Shown in pieces: positions 5,531-6,582 of a DNA stretch of 6,582 nt. The notes under the pieces were generated by a model. That model was not told the DNA's origin. It worked only from the letters and a program-made list of their open reading frames with translations, and searched no databases. The position numbers were made by a program, and so were the translations under genes. This DNA is from Candidatus Omnitrophota bacterium (GTDB taxonomy: Bacteria > Omnitrophota > Gorgyraeia > B26-G9): NCBI GenBank assembly GCA_028718845.1, contig JAQULA010000098.1:1-6582 (forward strand), in the 5' to 3' direction. Positions within the stretch are counted from its first letter, which is position 1. Every line of letters starts with the position of its first letter.

Positions 5531-6582
5531 GTTTGCCAAAGTTTTCGGTTGAACGTCCGGTGGCCGTATTGATGTTCGCCGCCGGAGTGGTTCTGTTGGG
5601 TGTGATTTCCTGGACGCGGTTGCCCCAGGAGCTTTTTCCGCCGATTACCTATCCCCAGATAACCATTGTCACTACCTATGAAAATGCCGCTCCCGAAGAA
5701 ATCGAGGCGTTGATCACCCGCCCGATCGAAGAATCGGTAAGCGCCGCTTCCAATATCCGAAAAGTCAGTTCGACTTCGCGCGAAGGAACCAGTATGGTCA
5801 TTTGCGAATTCAACTGGAATACCAATATGGATTTTGCCGCGTTGAACTGCCGGGAAAAAGTCGATTTAATTAAAGAAAAACTGCCGCGCGACGCGGAAGA
5901 ACCGATTGTCATGAAATTCAATCCGTTCGATACCCCGATTATGATCCTTAGTATTACCTGTGAAGGCGGGGTGTTGCCGCCGCAGGAATTACGGGAAACC
6001 GCGCGCCGGGTGGTCAAAGACGAATTGGAAAAAATCGACGGCGTAGCGCAGGTAAATCTCAGCGGCGGAAGGGAACGCGAGATTGTGGTCGAGCTCAATC
6101 AGGACCGGCTGCGCGCGTTCGGTGTATCGATAATGGATGTTATCGAGCTGTTGAAGCAGGCCAATCTTAATTATCCGGCCGGGACGATTGAAACCAGTTT
6201 TTATGAATACCTGGTGCGGACTATCGGTGAATTCAAGACGGTGGGGGAAATGTATGGGGTCCCCCTGTTGATCAAGGAACGCACCTCTGAGGAGGAACAG
6301 CAGGAAACCGGGCAGAAACCTTCAATGACCGAGGAAGAGAAGGAGCGCAAAAAACGGGTAATTTATATCCGTGAACTGGGGCAGGTCCTGGATACCTTAA
6401 AAGAACAAACCAGTATTTCCCGGTATAACGGTGAGGATAATATTTCTTTGAGCGTACAGCGTCAGGCCGATGCGAATACCCTGGCCGTTAATAAACAGAT
6501 TTATGAAAAATTAGGCCTGATCCGCCAGACGCTGCCTTCGGATGTAAAAATACAGGTGGTATATGACGAGTCGGTGTTTATC
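5527..6582 (+). CDS. RND-family efflux pump (AcrB/HAE-like permease), 3' end outside the window
   Basis: Inner-membrane, proton-driven export pump, expected to work as a trimer with the adaptor and channel encoded upstream. The first 352 codons are present, about a third of the usual 1,030-1,050. The N terminus is classical: MSLPKFSVERPVAVLMF with TM1 at about 11-30, followed by LPQELFPPITYPQITIVTTY and APEEIEALITRPIEE, hallmarks of the PN1 porter subdomain. Further matches are SREGTSMVICEF, then VKDELEKIDGVAQVNLSGG and RLRAFGVSIMDVIELLKQAN. The window ends at VVYDESVFI, just before TM2 would begin, so the TM4 proton-relay aspartates cannot be checked. Residues about 251-277 (6277-6357) are a Glu/Lys/Gln-rich insertion next to VIYIRELGQV, in a porter loop that is short in AcrB. 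ATG at 5527 is supported by GAGGA at 5515-5519. Substrate unknown. Confidence 0.95.
   Translation, partial: MSLPKFSVERPVAVLMFAAGVVLLGVISWTRLPQELFPPITYPQITIVTTYENAAPEEIEALITRPIEESVSAASNIRKVSSTSREGTSMVICEFNWNTNMDFAALNCREKVDLIKEKLPRDAEEPIVMKFNPFDTPIMILSITCEGGVLPPQELRETARRVVKDELEKIDGVAQVNLSGGREREIVVELNQDRLRAFGVSIMDVIELLKQANLNYPAGTIETSFYEYLVRTIGEFKTVGEMYGVPLLIKERTSEEEQQETGQKPSMTEEEKERKKRVIYIRELGQVLDTLKEQTSISRYNGEDNISLSVQRQADANTLAVNKQIYEKLGLIRQTLPSDVKIQVVYDESVFI

Noticed and set aside
5676..6098. Minus-strand frame of 140 codons inside the pump gene
   Set aside because: The sense strand encodes conserved RND motifs through this whole stretch, and the antisense product has no recognisable features.
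1..6582. CRISPR arrays, insertion sequences, tRNA genes
   Set aside because: No regularly spaced repeats, transposase motifs, terminal inverted repeats or cloverleaf-like tRNA sequence were seen on reading both strands.

Overview
The window looks like a piece of chromosome from a Gram-negative (diderm) bacterium of roughly balanced base composition. The main support is a tripartite RND efflux system that includes an outer-membrane TolC-type channel. The layout also includes a type A RNase P RNA. Codon use and gene order do not match a familiar model organism. An uncultured diderm lineage, for example from the Omnitrophota/Elusimicrobiota neighbourhood, would fit, but that is a guess and nothing here proves it. 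All convincing genes lie on the + strand.

Region 1 (1-745) is nucleic-acid housekeeping. The 3' part of a ribonuclease HI-like gene runs without a stop codon into the gene for RNase P RNA (rnpB, about 363-689). The last 27 codons of the protein lie inside the RNA gene. rnpB shows the conserved regions I and V, a perfect 12-bp P1 helix, a P6-type pseudoknot and P19, but seems to lack P13 and P14. A clear intrinsic terminator follows at 714-741.

Region 2 (746-1938) begins with a long imperfect hairpin, then a consensus TATAAT box seven bases upstream of the ATG of a membrane-anchored SGNH/GDSL-family protein. No ribosome binding site is visible, so the mRNA may be leaderless.

Region 3 (1947-6582) is an efflux operon with its own promoter (TTGACT, 18-bp spacer, TATAAT). 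The genes come in the order outer-membrane channel, periplasmic adaptor, inner-membrane RND pump (cut by the window end). The channel is unusual: an N-terminal AMIN domain and a helical linker precede the TolC-like part, which suggests a channel tied to the cell wall or to a septal or polar site. The gap before the adaptor holds a GC-rich hairpin and an 18-codon frame. The gap before the pump holds a 32-codon frame that overlaps both neighbours (TAATG at one end, ATGA at the other). The pump also carries a short, highly charged insertion in its porter region. Together the three proteins would form one envelope-spanning exporter of unknown substrate.
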